Assembly (NCBI GenBank): GCA_963575745.1
Contig: CAUYUJ010002736.1
Location: forward strand, 76,489-140,488
Source: Prorocentrum cordatum
Taxonomy: Eukaryota; Sar; Dinophyceae; Prorocentrales; Prorocentraceae
Length of the DNA stretch: 64,000 nucleotides
Reading direction: 5' to 3'
Shown: positions 38,475 through 48,849 of the stretch, piece after piece
Position numbering within the stretch: the first letter of the stretch is position 1
Layout of the letters: the number at the start of each line of letters is the position of its first letter
Notes under the pieces: model-generated
Database searches by the model: none
What the model was told of the DNA's origin: nothing
The model's input: only the letters and a program-made list of their open reading frames with translations
Made by a program: the position numbers and the translations under genes

Positions 38475-39715
38475 CACCAAGACCCGCGATGTCGTGTTTT
38501 TCCCAACCATCCTGAGGTGTTGGGTCTCCGTTTTGAAGAGACGGTCCCCGCGTTCTCCTTCTCTCCTCCTCTTCCCCCTCCTCCTCCACCGTCCGCATGC
38601 GTCCCGCACACCCAGTACAGCGTTTCGTAGCCCTCCTCCCCCTCCTCCCTGCGTTTCACCCACCCAGTACAGCGTTTCGTGGCCCCATAGGGAGCCCCAC
38701 CGAAGGTCCCAGTGCTACCGTCCGCATGCGTCCCGCACGCCCAGTACAGCGTTTCGTGGCCCCAAAGGGAGCTCCACCGAAGGTCCCAGTGCTACCATCC
38801 GCATGCGTCCCGTGCACCCACCCAGTACAGCGTTTCGTGGCCCCATAGGGAGCTCCACCGAAGGTCCCAGTGCTACCGTCCGCATGCGTCCCGCACACCC
38901 AGCACAGCGTCTCGTGGCCCCATAGGGAGCTCCACCGAAGGTCCCAGTGCCACCGTCCGCATGCGTCCCGCACACCCAGTACAGCGTTTCGTGGCCCCAT
39001 AGGGACCCCCACCGAAGGTCCCAGTGCTACCGTCCGCATGCGTCCCGCCCACCCAGTACAGCGTTTCGTGGCCCCATAGAGAGCTCCACCGAAGGTCCCA
39101 GCGTTACCGTCCGCATGCGTCCCCCACACCCAGTACAGCGTTTCGTGGCCCTCCTCCCCCTCCTCCCTGCGTTTCACCCACCCAGTACAGCGTTTCGTGG
39201 CCCCATAGGGAGCCCCACCGAAGGCCCCAGTGCCCCCGTCCGCATGCGTCCCGGAAACTCACTTTGGCATTTTCACCCACCCAGTGCAGCGCTTCGTGGC
39301 CCCATAGGGGGCTCCACCCAAGGCCCCAGTGCCACCGTCCGTATGCGTCTGGGAAATGTAATTTGGCATTTTCACCCGCGCAGTGCAGCGTTTCGTGGCC
39401 CCATAGGGGGCTCCACCGAAGCCCCCAGTGGGACCGTCCGCATGCGCCCCGGTAGCCCAATTTGGCATTTTCATTCACATTCAGTAGAGCGCTTCGTGGC
39501 CCCATAGGGAGCTCCACCGAAGAGCTCAGTGGGACCGTCCGCATGCGTCCTGGAAACCCAATTCGGCACACCACCCACACAGTACAGCGTTCCCCCCGCC
39601 CAGTGCAGCGCTTCGTGGCCCCATAGGGAGCTTCACCGAAGCAGATATTCACAATTACGGTACCCACAACTGCATATGGTTGTGACCTTCGCCAGGATCA
39701 TTTTTTACACAGCGT
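38475..39715. mobile_element. Family A composite element, copy 3, with minisatellite
   Basis: The left flank AGGTGTTGGGTCTCCG and AAGAGACGGTCCCCGCG and the right flank ATATTCACAATTACGGTACC and CTTCGCCAGGATCATTTT match copy 1. The array (about 38590-39645) has about 13 units; most are about 78 bp, and the last four are longer because of an inserted TTTGGCATTTTCACCCAC block. One CCCTCCTCCCCCTCCTCCCT spacer interrupts it twice, about 510 bp apart. Confidence 0.75.
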
Positions 39716-39717
39716 CA

Positions 39718-39815
39718 AACCCCAGAGGTCTGGACCCCTTCCCCGGGGAGCGGTTTCTCGTCCTGAGTCGTTCTTTGAGCTTCCCAGGGCCCAGTGAGGG
39801 CCCCCAGAGAGGCGA
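39718..39815. repeat. Family DD fragment, copy 3
   Basis: CAGAGGTCTGGACCCCTTCC, GGTTTCTCGTCCTGAGTCGT and AGTGAGGGCCCCCAGAG follow the order seen inside EE copy 2. Confidence 0.5.
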
Positions 39816-39824
39816 GGCAAGACC

Positions 39825-40030
39825 GTGACGCCAGACACCGCAACGCCAGACAACTGCGACGCCAGACAACCGCGACGCCAGACAACCGCGACGCCAGAAC
39901 CGCGACGCCAGAACCTCGACGCCGGGGCCGGCACGCCAGGGCCGGCACGCCAGACCCTCCGCGCCAGAGCCGGCACGCCAGAACCGGCACGCCAGAACTG
40001 GCACGCCAGAACCGGCACGCCAGATTTGGC
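39825..40030. repeat. Minisatellite, CGACGCCAGA-like
   Basis: Units of 10-17 bp (CAACCGCGACGCCAGA, then GCCGGCACGCCAGA), about 14 in all, drifting in sequence from left to right. Confidence 0.85.
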
Positions 40031-40625
40031 GCCGCCGCCGCAGCTGCCGCCGCCGCCCGTTTGGGGTCCGCCGCCGCCGCCGCCGCCGCCCGTTAGGGTT
40101 CACGCGTGCCCTCTCGAGCATGCCCCACACTTGAATGTCCCGCCGCCACCGCCGCCCGTTAGGGTCCGCCGCCGCCGCCGCCACCGCCGCCCGTTAGCGT
40201 ACACGCGTGTCCAGTCGAGTACGCCCCGCCTTTTAATGCCCCGCCGCCGCCGCCGCCGGCGCCCGCCAGGGTCCGCCGCCGCCACCGCCGCCACCGCCCG
40301 TTAGGGTTCACGCGTGCCCTCTCGAGTATGCCCCATATCTTCATGTCCCGCCGCCACCGCCGCCGCCGCCCGTGAGGGCCCGCCGCCGCCGCCGCCGCCG
40401 CCCGTTAGGGTTCACGCGTGCTCGCCCGTGTACGCCCCACACTTTCATGCCGCGCCCGCCCGACCCGAGCTGCCCGTTAGGGTTCACGCGTGCTCGCTCG
40501 TGTATGCTCCACAGTTTAATGTCCCGCCCGCCCGACCCGACCCGCCCGTCAGGGTTCACGCGTGCTCGCTTGTGTACGCCCCAGACTTTACTGTCCCGCC
40601 CGCCCGACCCGACCCGCGCGTTAGG
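40031..40625. repeat. Tandem repeat with CCGTTAGGGTTCACGCGTGC unit
   Basis: Seven units of 72-108 bp, each with CCGTTAGGGTTCACGCGTGC, then GTACGCCCCACACTTT and a CCGCCG-rich spacer of varying length. The TTAGGG word is incidental and not a telomere repeat. Confidence 0.85.
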
Positions 40626-40639
40626 TTTCGCGCCCATCC

Positions 40640-41420
40640 GAGGGGCGCCGCGGGTCCTACGCGCACGCAAACCGACCTTTTTCCGCATGGCCATGCGGGA
40701 GGATGGGGAGGAGGAGCCAGCAGGAGGATCGGGGAGGTGAACGAGGGTCTGGAGGAGGAGGAGGAGGATGAGGCATGGGGGAGGAGGGGGCATCTGGGAT
40801 GCACGCGTGCCAACTCAATTCTGATTTTCTGCCCCCCTCTCGGACTCGACAATCCGAACATCTACGCTTGATGCAGTCCTGCCTTGATGCATGAATGCCT
40901 GGAGGTGCTGCAGCATTGCTATATACATTCATTCATCGATGCAGACGCTCGGATGCGCTCCTGCATTGCCGAGGACGATGAGCACCGAGAGCAGGATGTA
41001 CATGATTACCGCGACGCAGCGTTTTAAGCTTCGGCTCTTGCGAAGCTCCACGCAGCCACGACCGCCGATTGGGACAAGCAAGAGGAAGAGGTCGTGAACT
41101 TCTCATGGAGGTGAAAGCGCACCGCGCTGATTTTTCCCAGTCCTTTTCCGAAGGGCCAGCGTGCTCAAGCACGCCTGTCGCCCATCTTTGGGTCGCCCTC
41201 TGCGGCGATGACAGTTCGTTCGCTCGTTCGTTCTTGCGACGCTCCTCCTCGGCCGTCTCCGCGCGCCTCCGGCGCCTCCGTGGACACAGGGCTCCGCCGG
41301 AGGCCCCGCTGCTCTGGCTGCCGTGGGCGCCAGCGCCAGCGCCAGATCCCGCCCCCGCCCGTGCACCCCGCCCAGCGCCCGCTGCCGCAGGGGCTCCCTG
41401 CAGGCAGCGACTACATTCGC
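40640..41420. other. Unassigned sequence
   Basis: A short GGA stretch at about 40750, then G+C-rich unique DNA. Frames under 170 residues are unrecognised. Confidence 0.4.
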
Positions 41421-41616
41421 AGGCCTAGAGGTTGACACCAACACCAAGTTCGGCGGTGTGCCTCCTCCGAGGGAAGAAGATCCCGATCTCGGTGGTGGTG
41501 GTAATACTGTGGCTTCCAAGGTGGCCGAAGTATTACCACCAACGCCGAAATCTAGGATCATCTTCCCCCTGTGGAGGTAACCCCCTGCGTTGGTGTTGGT
41601 GGCCATTTCCAGGCCT
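41421..41616. mobile_element. Family G fold-back element, copy 3 (196 bp)
   Basis: AGGCCT ends, GACACCAACACCAAGTTCGG against GCGTTGGTGTTGGTGGCC. It ends about 25 bp before the first recognisable MULE fragment. Confidence 0.85.
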
Positions 41617-41639
41617 CCAATACATCAAATCCAAGAAGA

Positions 41640-43415
41640 CGGGCCACAAACTTCACCGCGTCGGGGTCTTGCGCGTGCAACGGTACGCCGCTGCAGCGGC
41701 TGCATCGCTTGGATGTGCGACATTGGCAGGACGTCCAAAGGCGGGGCCCAGGGCTGCCAGGGCAGGCTGAAGGCGCACATCCCCGGGCCCAACGTGGAAA
41801 GCGAGATCCTGACGCCACATTCCCACCTCCGTTGTCCGGGCAGCGTCGCTGAGGAGCGTTGCAGGGGAGACATCTACAAGAGGGCGGCGGCCGACCATGG
41901 CCCCGAGGCGGCCGTCGTCGCAGCGGCTGCCCTCTACGAGGTCCCGCGCGACGACGTGGCCGCATTTCCCTCGCCGGCGAAGTTGCGCCGGGCTTGTTGG
42001 CGCGTGCGCAACCAGGCTACCAAGGAACGCCTCCAGGACTTCAGCGGCCACCGGCCCTCCCCCCCTTGCGCCCATCGCGCTTTATATATAGCAGTTCCTA
42101 TCGAGATTCACGATTTCGGAAAACGATATAAGTTATTGATCTTCTGTGTTTCTTTATAAACGTTTTCGTTGTGTTTTCATTGAATCAAGCAACCTGGACA
42201 GGAAACGACGTTTCCTGCGTGTCCAGCAAGAATGCAACGCATAGCACATCATCGTGCCACGGTTTGACCATGCAGAAACTCAGGAAACAAGATTAATCCA
42301 TGTATTCCTACGCTTCTTCTTCATATTTGCACGCGTGTCTGCTTAAAACAAGCGCACCGCCCAGGAACCAACAAGCAAACCTCGGGTCGGACCCCTGACC
42401 CCCCCCCTTCTCAAGCGCCCCCACCGCCGGACGGCGCCGACGACCCCGAGCAAACCTTGGACCTCAGCTCCTCGGGCGCCCTGACGCTCGTGCCCGCGCT
42501 CGAAGTTCGGCGACCAACACTTACTGCTTTGGGGCTCTGGGACAGGCCCAGCGGGCGGGCGCATCCTGGCGTACGGGACCACAGTTAACGCCGAGTTCAT
42601 GAGCTCTTGTAACATCTGGCTCGTCAACGGGACGTTTCGGATGGCGCCTGGGCCGTTCTCGCAAGTGTGCACGACCCACGCCTTCAGCAACGGTTTCGCC
42701 ATGTCCTGCATCCTCTTCTTGTTGTCAGATAGACCGACAAAACGTACAGGCGCATGCGGGGCAAGGTCTGCGAGTGTATCCCGGAGGGCGCGGCGGACAA
42801 GACCTTGCTGGTCGACTTCGAGAAGGCGTCCTACCAGGCGGCGCTCCAGTACTTCGAAGACATTAACGCGGGTGGCTGCTGGTTCCAATTCGCCGCTGCT
42901 CTCTGGATGTGAGTGCAGAAACTCGGGCTTGCTACCAGGTGCCGCGAGATCAAGGCGTTCCGCTTGCGCGCGAAGAAGCTCCAACGCTTGGCCTTCCTGC
43001 CGCTGGAGGACGTCATCGCCACCTTCGAAGTGCTCGCCCACGAGTTCGAGGACGGGGAGGCGCAGATCCTGGAGTAGTTCGAGGAGACGGATCTCTGGAA
43101 TGTGCACCAGAGGGCATCAGAAGGAATGTTCTTGACGAACAACATGGCCGATCTGTTCCACCGCTTCCACGCCGACCACTTCGTGGAGAATAAGCACCTG
43201 CATTTCCCAAGTTCGTCAAAAACTAGCACCTCCAGCAGGCTTGCACGAGCAGGGAGCTTGCGGAGCTCGCGACGGGCGCGCACAAGAAGCCCGCCCCAGA
43301 GACCACGCAGCGCACTCCTTACCAGAAGGAGTTGATCCAGAGGTGCCTCCAGGACGAGCGCGTCGAGGACTTCCTGACGAACATGGCCCAGCTGTGCTTG
43401 AAGCAGGACCAGTGA
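41640..43415 (+). pseudogene. MULE-type transposase, decayed and interrupted
   Basis: The pieces follow a Mutator-like (MULE) transposase. At 41.72-42.05 kb one frame reads WMCDIGRTSKGG, then EERCRGDIYKRAA and AAALYEVPRDD, resembling the N-terminal zinc-binding (FLYWCH-like) region of such proteins. At 42.56-42.72 kb are RILAYGTTVNAEF and IWLVNGTFRMAP; the usual first catalytic Asp (DGTF) is Asn here. A frame change follows, then LVDFEKAS (second Asp), GGCWFQFAAALW, a TGA, VQKLGLATRC, a TAG, LWNVHQRASEG, LTNNMADLFHRFH, and a C-terminus ending LTNMAQLCLKQDQ at 43415. Family CC copy 1 separates the N-terminal and catalytic parts. The protein cannot be active. Confidence 0.7.
42110..42228. mobile_element. 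Family CC element, copy 1, inside the MULE
   Basis: TTTCGGAAAACGATATAAG, then CAAGCAACC and a CTGGACAGGAAACG / CGTTTCCTGCGTGTCCAG hairpin. A+T-rich DNA from about 42080 to 42390 interrupts the transposase, so the insertion may be larger than the recognisable family CC part. Confidence 0.6.
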
Positions 43416-43717
43416 GGCCCTGCCTCCACCGGCCCTGTCTGCCCTTCCCCGCGCTTCCCACTTGGGATGCATGTCGACCTCTGTTTGCCAGCCCGGGCTC
43501 CTTCACACTACAGGCGCGACCCGCCCTCTGTGCCGAGGTTCGTGGTGACTCATTGCCCCTGGCACCTCCGCGCGCTCGTGAACAAAGCCATGCTCGCGTA
43601 ACTGGGGGTCGCCTAACCCGTGGGCGGGGGGGTGGCTCAGTTCCCGAAGCGCCGACACCTGTCGTGACTCATCGCGAAATTAATGGGGGGTCGTACTGAG
43701 ACGGACCCACAATCAGA
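43416..43717. other. Spacer after the MULE remnant
   Basis: G+C-rich, no gene. It could hold the MULE's 3' end; no terminal inverted repeat was found. Confidence 0.4.
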
Positions 43718-43835
43718 ATTCGGAAAACGATATTCGTTTCCGTATTCATGACATTTACACGGTCTGCCTAATTTTTCTGCGAAGCCAAGCAAACCACGGA
43801 AAGACCTACGTTTCCTGCGAGCCCCGCACGTACAC
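43718..43835. mobile_element. Family CC element, copy 2
   Basis: TTCGGAAAACGATATTCGTT, AAGCAAACCACGGAAAGACC and TACGTTTCCTGCGAGCCCC follow the order of copy 1. Confidence 0.6.
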
Positions 43836-43867
43836 ACAACGTACAATTTCATGCTGGAGCGGCTTCA

Positions 43868-44005
43868 ACGTGAAATTCCACAGAACGATATTGTTGCATG
43901 GATTTCTCCTCTTCGACTACCATCCCTATTCCTTTCTGATGGAAGCAACACACACTTGCAAGACAACGCGTGCTTCCTGCGAGTGGAGCAGGTGTGCAAT
44001 ACGTA
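43868..44005. mobile_element. Family CC element, copy 3
   Basis: AATTCCACAGAACGATATTG, GATGGAAGCAACACACACTT and GCGTGCTTCCTGCGAGTGGA. More diverged, starting about 30 bp after copy 2 ends. Confidence 0.45.
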
Positions 44006-44099
44006 CCACATATTCTCATACGCACCTCTCCGAGGGAGTAGAGCTCAGAGGGGATTGATGCGTCCGTGCGCGCGTCCGTCTTTGATTTTTCTGGCCGTT

Positions 44100-44600
44100 T
44101 CGCTAGGGACATCCTCGAAATTCTGAAAATCGGTGGCACCCCTCACGCAGATCGTGAAGGAGAGGTCCAAAAACACATAGGAATTCAACCAATGTTAACA
44201 TAAAACCTTCAAAAACACATGGTAATTTCAATAATTTTGACCCCGATTCTCAGAGAATGGCGGTTTCGCCTGAGACATCCTCCCAACATCGAGCCCCAGA
44301 CCCCTCCTCGGAGCCTCCTGGGGGCCTCCTGGAACCTCCTGGGGCCTCCTGGGGTTTTCTGGACTTTCTGGTACCCCAGACCCCGCCTCGGAGCCTCCTG
44401 GAGTTCTCCTGGGCCTGCTGAGGCCGCCTGGGGCCTCCCGGGGCCTGCTGGGGCTTCAGAACTACATGCACACACAGAGACACAAATCACGCCCAACACA
44501 TCACACGCTAGACAAACAACATACACACACACAACACCGACAACACACAAAAAGCACGCACCACACAAAGCACACATCACACACACACACAACACTCACA
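44100..44600. repeat. Family K fragments, M-type repeats and a CA-rich tract
   Basis: Two K words (CGTTTCGCTAGGGACATCCT at 44098, CGGTTTCGCCTGAGACATCC at 44262) flank unique DNA. GGAGCCTCCTGGGGGCCTCC-type repeats run to about 44460, then a degenerate CA-rich tract to about 44600. Confidence 0.7.
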
Positions 44601-44822
44601 ATCCTGGGGCCTCCTGGAGCCTCTTCTGGTATCCAAGTCGGGCCTCCCGAGGCTTCCTGGGGGGCCCTGGTACACACATCGCAAGCTGTGGCAACCCCAC
44701 TTGCGCTCGAGTGCGACTTCGCTGTTGCATGTCACTCCTGCTTCAAACGCCCCTTCAGCTTGTTGTATGAGCCTGGGCACACACGTGCCACTTGTTATTG
44801 CAACAGCTACAATGTATACAGG

Positions 44823-45303
44823 ACGGACGACGGAGACGACGACGACGACGACAGAGACGACGACGACAACGGCGACGACGGACGACGGAGACGACGACGA
44901 CGAGGAAAATGACGACGATGACGACGACGGACGACGAAGGACGACGACGGACGACGACGATGGACGAAGGAGACGACGACGGACGACGGTGACGACGACG
45001 ACGACGACGGACGGCGACGGACGGCGACGGACGACGACGGACGACGACGACGGACGACGGCGACGAATGACTACAGACGACGACGGACTACGACGGACGA
45101 CGACGACGACGACGATGACGACGGCGACGCAGAAACGACGATGACGACGGAAAACGGACAACGACGGACAACGACGACGACGACGAACGACGACAGACGA
45201 TGACGGACGACGACGGACTACGGACAACGACGACGACGATGATGGACGACGACGACGACGACGACGATGATGGACGACGGACGACGGACGACGACGGCAA
45301 CGC

Positions 45304-45348
<45 letters not shown>

Positions 45349-45395
45349 ACGACGACGGACGACGACGACGACGACGCACGACGACGACGACGACC

Positions 45396-45447
<52 letters not shown>

Positions 45448-45450
45448 ACG
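44823..45450. repeat. (GAC)n/(CGA)n array
   Basis: GAC triplets with GGAC and GGC breaks for more than 600 bp. Frames read poly-Thr, poly-Asp or poly-Arg on this strand and poly-Ser, poly-Val or poly-Arg on the other. A 377-residue minus-strand frame is entirely this repeat plus flanks. Confidence 0.95.
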
Positions 45451-45613
45451 TCGCGGGCCGGCCCGGTGTGGCGGTGTCTGGCGTGGCGGTCCGGCGTCGC
45501 GGCCCTGGCGAATAGCGCGGGCCAGCGTGGCGGTCCGGCGTCGCGGAGTCCGGCGTCGCGGAGTTTGGTGTGGCGGTCCGGCGTCGCGGTTTCCGGCGTC
45601 GCGGTCGCATTAA

Positions 45614-45809
45614 GGGAACAAAGAGTGACATAAACATAAAAATTCGGAGGTCCGCGCGGATTTCTCGGATCGGCGCTGGACCCCTTTTTTTGGCGCGCGG
45701 AGCGCGCCACGGGCGGCGCCGGAGTCGCCGCCGGGGGGCCCCATGGGCGCCGATCCGAGAAATCCGCGCGGACCTCCGAGTTTTTATGTTTATGTCACTC
45801 TTTGTTCCC
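45614..45809. mobile_element. Family Z fold-back element, 63-bp arms
   Basis: The left arm 45614-45676 (GGGAACAAAGAGTGACATAA to CTCGGATCGGCGC) is repeated inverted at 45747-45809 with a single mismatch. The 70-bp centre holds further inverted blocks (GGCGCGCGGAGCGCGCC). The near-identity of the arms suggests recent origin or arm-to-arm correction. Opposite-strand frames encode the same peptide because of the palindrome, so neither is called. Confidence 0.9.
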
Positions 45810-46052
45810 CTACCCATGTCCCTGGAGGCTGAACATGGCGCAAAAGTCCGTCGCGTTGTTGTTCACAGCGCGAGGGGGTCTGGGTACCACCAAGGCCATC
45901 CCGCCCGACAGGGTCGGAGGGGGGGGCTCATGTATGCGAGCACCCCCTGCGGGGGTGGTCCCCGGCCCACGCCTACCACGGGCCAGTGCCTCGCCGAGCC
46001 GCCTGCGGGGGCAAGAAGTCGCAGGCGGAGTGGTGCCACTCGCTGGGTTTAA

Positions 46053-46209
46053 GTCGGGCATGTCTCTCTACAGGAGGAATCTTCGAGAGTAGTCAAAACA
46101 TAGTATGGGTGTGATTTTTCGTTCCTTTCTGACTATGTTTGAGCATGGTTTGTTTGTTTTGTTTTGCCCTTGTCCTTCCAGAATCCGCCTGTAGGAGGGC
46201 TGGCCCGAC
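46053..46209. mobile_element. Family C MITE, copy 3 (157 bp)
   Basis: GTCGGGCATGTCTCTCTACA at the left and GTAGGAGGGCTGGCCCGAC at the right, with AGAGTAGTCAAAACATAGTA in the middle. Confidence 0.85.
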
Positions 46210-46277
46210 CTGACGCTGGGCTGATTGGGGAAAGGGGCGTGCGGTTGGCTGCATCGTCATCTGAGCGCTTGTGCCGT

Positions 46278-46517
46278 GTGTGAGGGTTTGCCTTGCATGT
46301 ATCGCATATGGCTTGGTGGGTCATTGGGTTCAAGCGCCTTGCTGCTTTCCTCTCCACTCATGTATTCGACCCTGCCCGGGTTTACCAGGAGTGGTTTGTT
46401 GACTCCTATTCCGCGTTGGTCACGGCTGCTCAACTGAAGGGGGTGTTGCCTTTGGGATTGGCCGTGCGTTTGGCACGTAAGCCCTGTCGCGTTTGGGGCT
46501 GCGCTTTGTCAATGTAA
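46278..46517 (+). CDS. Candidate exon, unknown protein
   Basis: The frame after an in-frame stop reads HVSHMAWWVIGFKRLAAFLS, then VYQEWFVDSYSALV and a hydrophobic, basic C-terminus. It ends at ATGTAAGT, where TGTAAG could be a splice donor instead of a stop. Amino-acid use looks normal and not repeat-derived. No family is recognised, and no partner exon was found. Confidence 0.25.
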
Positions 46518-46699
46518 GTCTCCCGTTAGGCCTTGATCGGCTCGAACACTACAATTTTTTGCCCATATCATTTCATTTCAATTCCGCTTCTCGCCACCCC
46601 CCCTGCCCGCGCGCGCGGATGGGGCGGGGGGCGTCGCCGATAATCGAAGGTTGTGTGCAAGCTTGAATAGCGTACACAGCAACTTCATGCCAGTGCACA

Positions 46700-46975
46700 T
46701 ATGACATGTATGTTCTCTTGCTTTCTTCCTCGTTCCTCCTCCCTGCAAGGTGTCTCCCCTCCTCCTCCATTTCCTTCGTCCCTTCCCCCTCTCAACCCGC
46801 CCGCCCGAGGATGAGGGGGGGTGTCCGCGATTATCGAAGGCTTCGTCGACCGATGGGCGCCTGGCCCTAGGAATTTCAGGAACTTCCACAGACCCGCATC
46901 CGTTGACTCTTTGGGCGCATCCCTCAACCGAATGACCCCAAGGTCGTGCACCCACGCCCACCGGTCTTGGATTCG
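46700..46975 (-). CDS. Candidate coding fragment, unknown protein
   Basis: On the minus strand one frame reads WKTRIQDRWAWVHDLGVIRL, then LWKFLKFLGPGAHRST. It has a balanced composition with several Trp, between GGA-type and unique DNA. It could be an exon or retroelement scrap. No start, and no assignment. Confidence 0.2.
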
Positions 46976-47219
46976 TGTCTTCCATCCTCAGTCGAATGTT
47001 GAGTGCAGTGAGGCCTGCAGGAGTGCACCAATCAAGGTGATGGAGGGATCAGCCCACGCAGCCACCCACTGGAAGACGAGGCTGGAGAGTTTGAACCGTG
47101 GCGGAGGGAGGGACGCGGCACGGAGAGAATGAAGGATGAGTATGAAAGGGGCGGAAGAAGCGTCAGAAGATAGAGGAGGATCAGCACCGTCAGGCGGTTC
47201 AGAAACAGGCGTAGGAGCA

Positions 47220-47485
47220 GGATGCCAATGGTTGTGACGATGATGTATTATGATGGTGATGCTGACGAGCTTGATGATGATAAGGAGAATGGATGAGGCA
47301 GAGTCGGAGCATGAACAATATGAGAAGGCATGATGCAGAGCAGCAGGGGGAGAAGGGGGACGATGAGGAGGGGCAGGAGGAGGAGGAGTTGAGTGTGTGG
47401 TGAATGGCGGCGATGCATCTGATGATACTGATGCCGATGATGGTGATGATGATGCTGATGATGCTGATGATGCTGATGGTGGTGC

Positions 47486-47531
<46 letters not shown>

Positions 47532-47859
47532 CTGATGGTGATGGTGATGGTGATGGTGATGATGATGATGATGATGCTGATTTTGATGATGATTATGCTG
47601 ATGGTGGTGGTGGTGGTTGTGTTGGTGATGGTGATGGTGATGGTGTGCTGGTGATGGTGTTGACAATGGTGATGGTTATGGTGATGATGATGCTAATGAC
47701 GAGGTGATGTAGGATGATTGTGATATCGATGAAGGCGGTGATGCTGATGTTAATGCTGAATATGATCACGATCATGGTGGCCATGATGCTGTTGTTGATG
47801 CTGATGATTATGATGCTTGTGGTAGGAGTGATGATGCTGATGCTCATGTGCTGATGCGC

Positions 47860-47894
<35 letters not shown>

Positions 47895-48276
47895 AATGGC
47901 GATGCTGATTGTGATGTTGATGCTGATGGTGATGCTTGTGGTGATGACGATGATGCTGAGGATAAAGATGACGGTTGCGATGATGACGACTGGCGATGAT
48001 GATGGTGATGACGATGCCGATGACTATGGTCACGATGATGACGCTGGGCGATGTTGATGCTGATGGCGATGATGCTGAGCATGTCGACGACGCCGACAAC
48101 GATGATGATGATGATGATGATGATGATGCTGGTGAGTATGCTGATGTTGATGTTGATAATGATGCTGATGATGCTGATGGTGGTGATACTGATGATGATG
48201 ACAATGATGATGCTGATGATTATGCTGATGATGAGAATGATGATGGTGATGGTGATGGTGATAATGTTTATGCGGC

Positions 48277-48361
<85 letters not shown>

Positions 48362-48478
48362 TATGATGATGCTGATTCTGATAATGATAACGTTGCCGTT
48401 GATGTTGTTGATGATGATGATGATGACGATGATGATGCTGATGCTGATGATGATGCCGCTGATGATGGTGATGATGAT
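47220..48478. repeat. Degenerate GAT/ATG trinucleotide array (largest)
   Basis: More than 1.2 kb of GAT triplets with GCT, GGT and GAC variants. Many long frames result (poly-Met, poly-Asp, poly-Ile, poly-His), none called. Confidence 0.95.
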
Positions 48479-48849
48479 GAGGAGGAGGAGGAGGAGGAGG
48501 AGGATGAGGAGGAGAAACAACAGCAACATTCGCAGCAGCTGGGCGGCGGAGGCAAGAGCAGGCAGCATGGCGGTGAAGGCGGTGGCGGCTGCGTCGGCGG
48601 CGAAGCCCGCCCAGCGCCCCGCGCAAGGACATCCTCGAGCGCATAGACATGACCGCGGGGCGGAGTGTGGAGGATCAGCTGCAGGCCCCCGCGGCCTCCT
48701 CCTCCTCCTCCTCCTCCTCCTCCTCCTCCTCCTCCTCCTCCTCCTCCTCCTCCTCCTCCTCCTCCTCCTCCTCCTCCTCCTCCTCCTCCTTCCCCCCTCC
48801 TCCTCCTCCTCCTCCTCCTCCTCCTCCTCCTCCTCCTCCTCCTCCTCCT
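48479..48849. repeat. GAG tract and (TCC)n array
   Basis: GAG triplets at 48479-48512 continue the GAT array, then about 180 bp of unique DNA, then TCC triplets at 48694-48849. Between them one frame reads RKDILERIDMTAGRSVEDQL, which looks like a short coding segment. Confidence 0.85.

Noticed and set aside
40031-40625. GTTAGGGTT words suggesting telomeric repeats.
   Set aside because: They occur once per 72-108 bp minisatellite unit and never in tandem.
44577-45710. A 377-residue Arg/Ser/Val-rich minus-strand frame.
   Set aside because: It is the GAC array read backwards.
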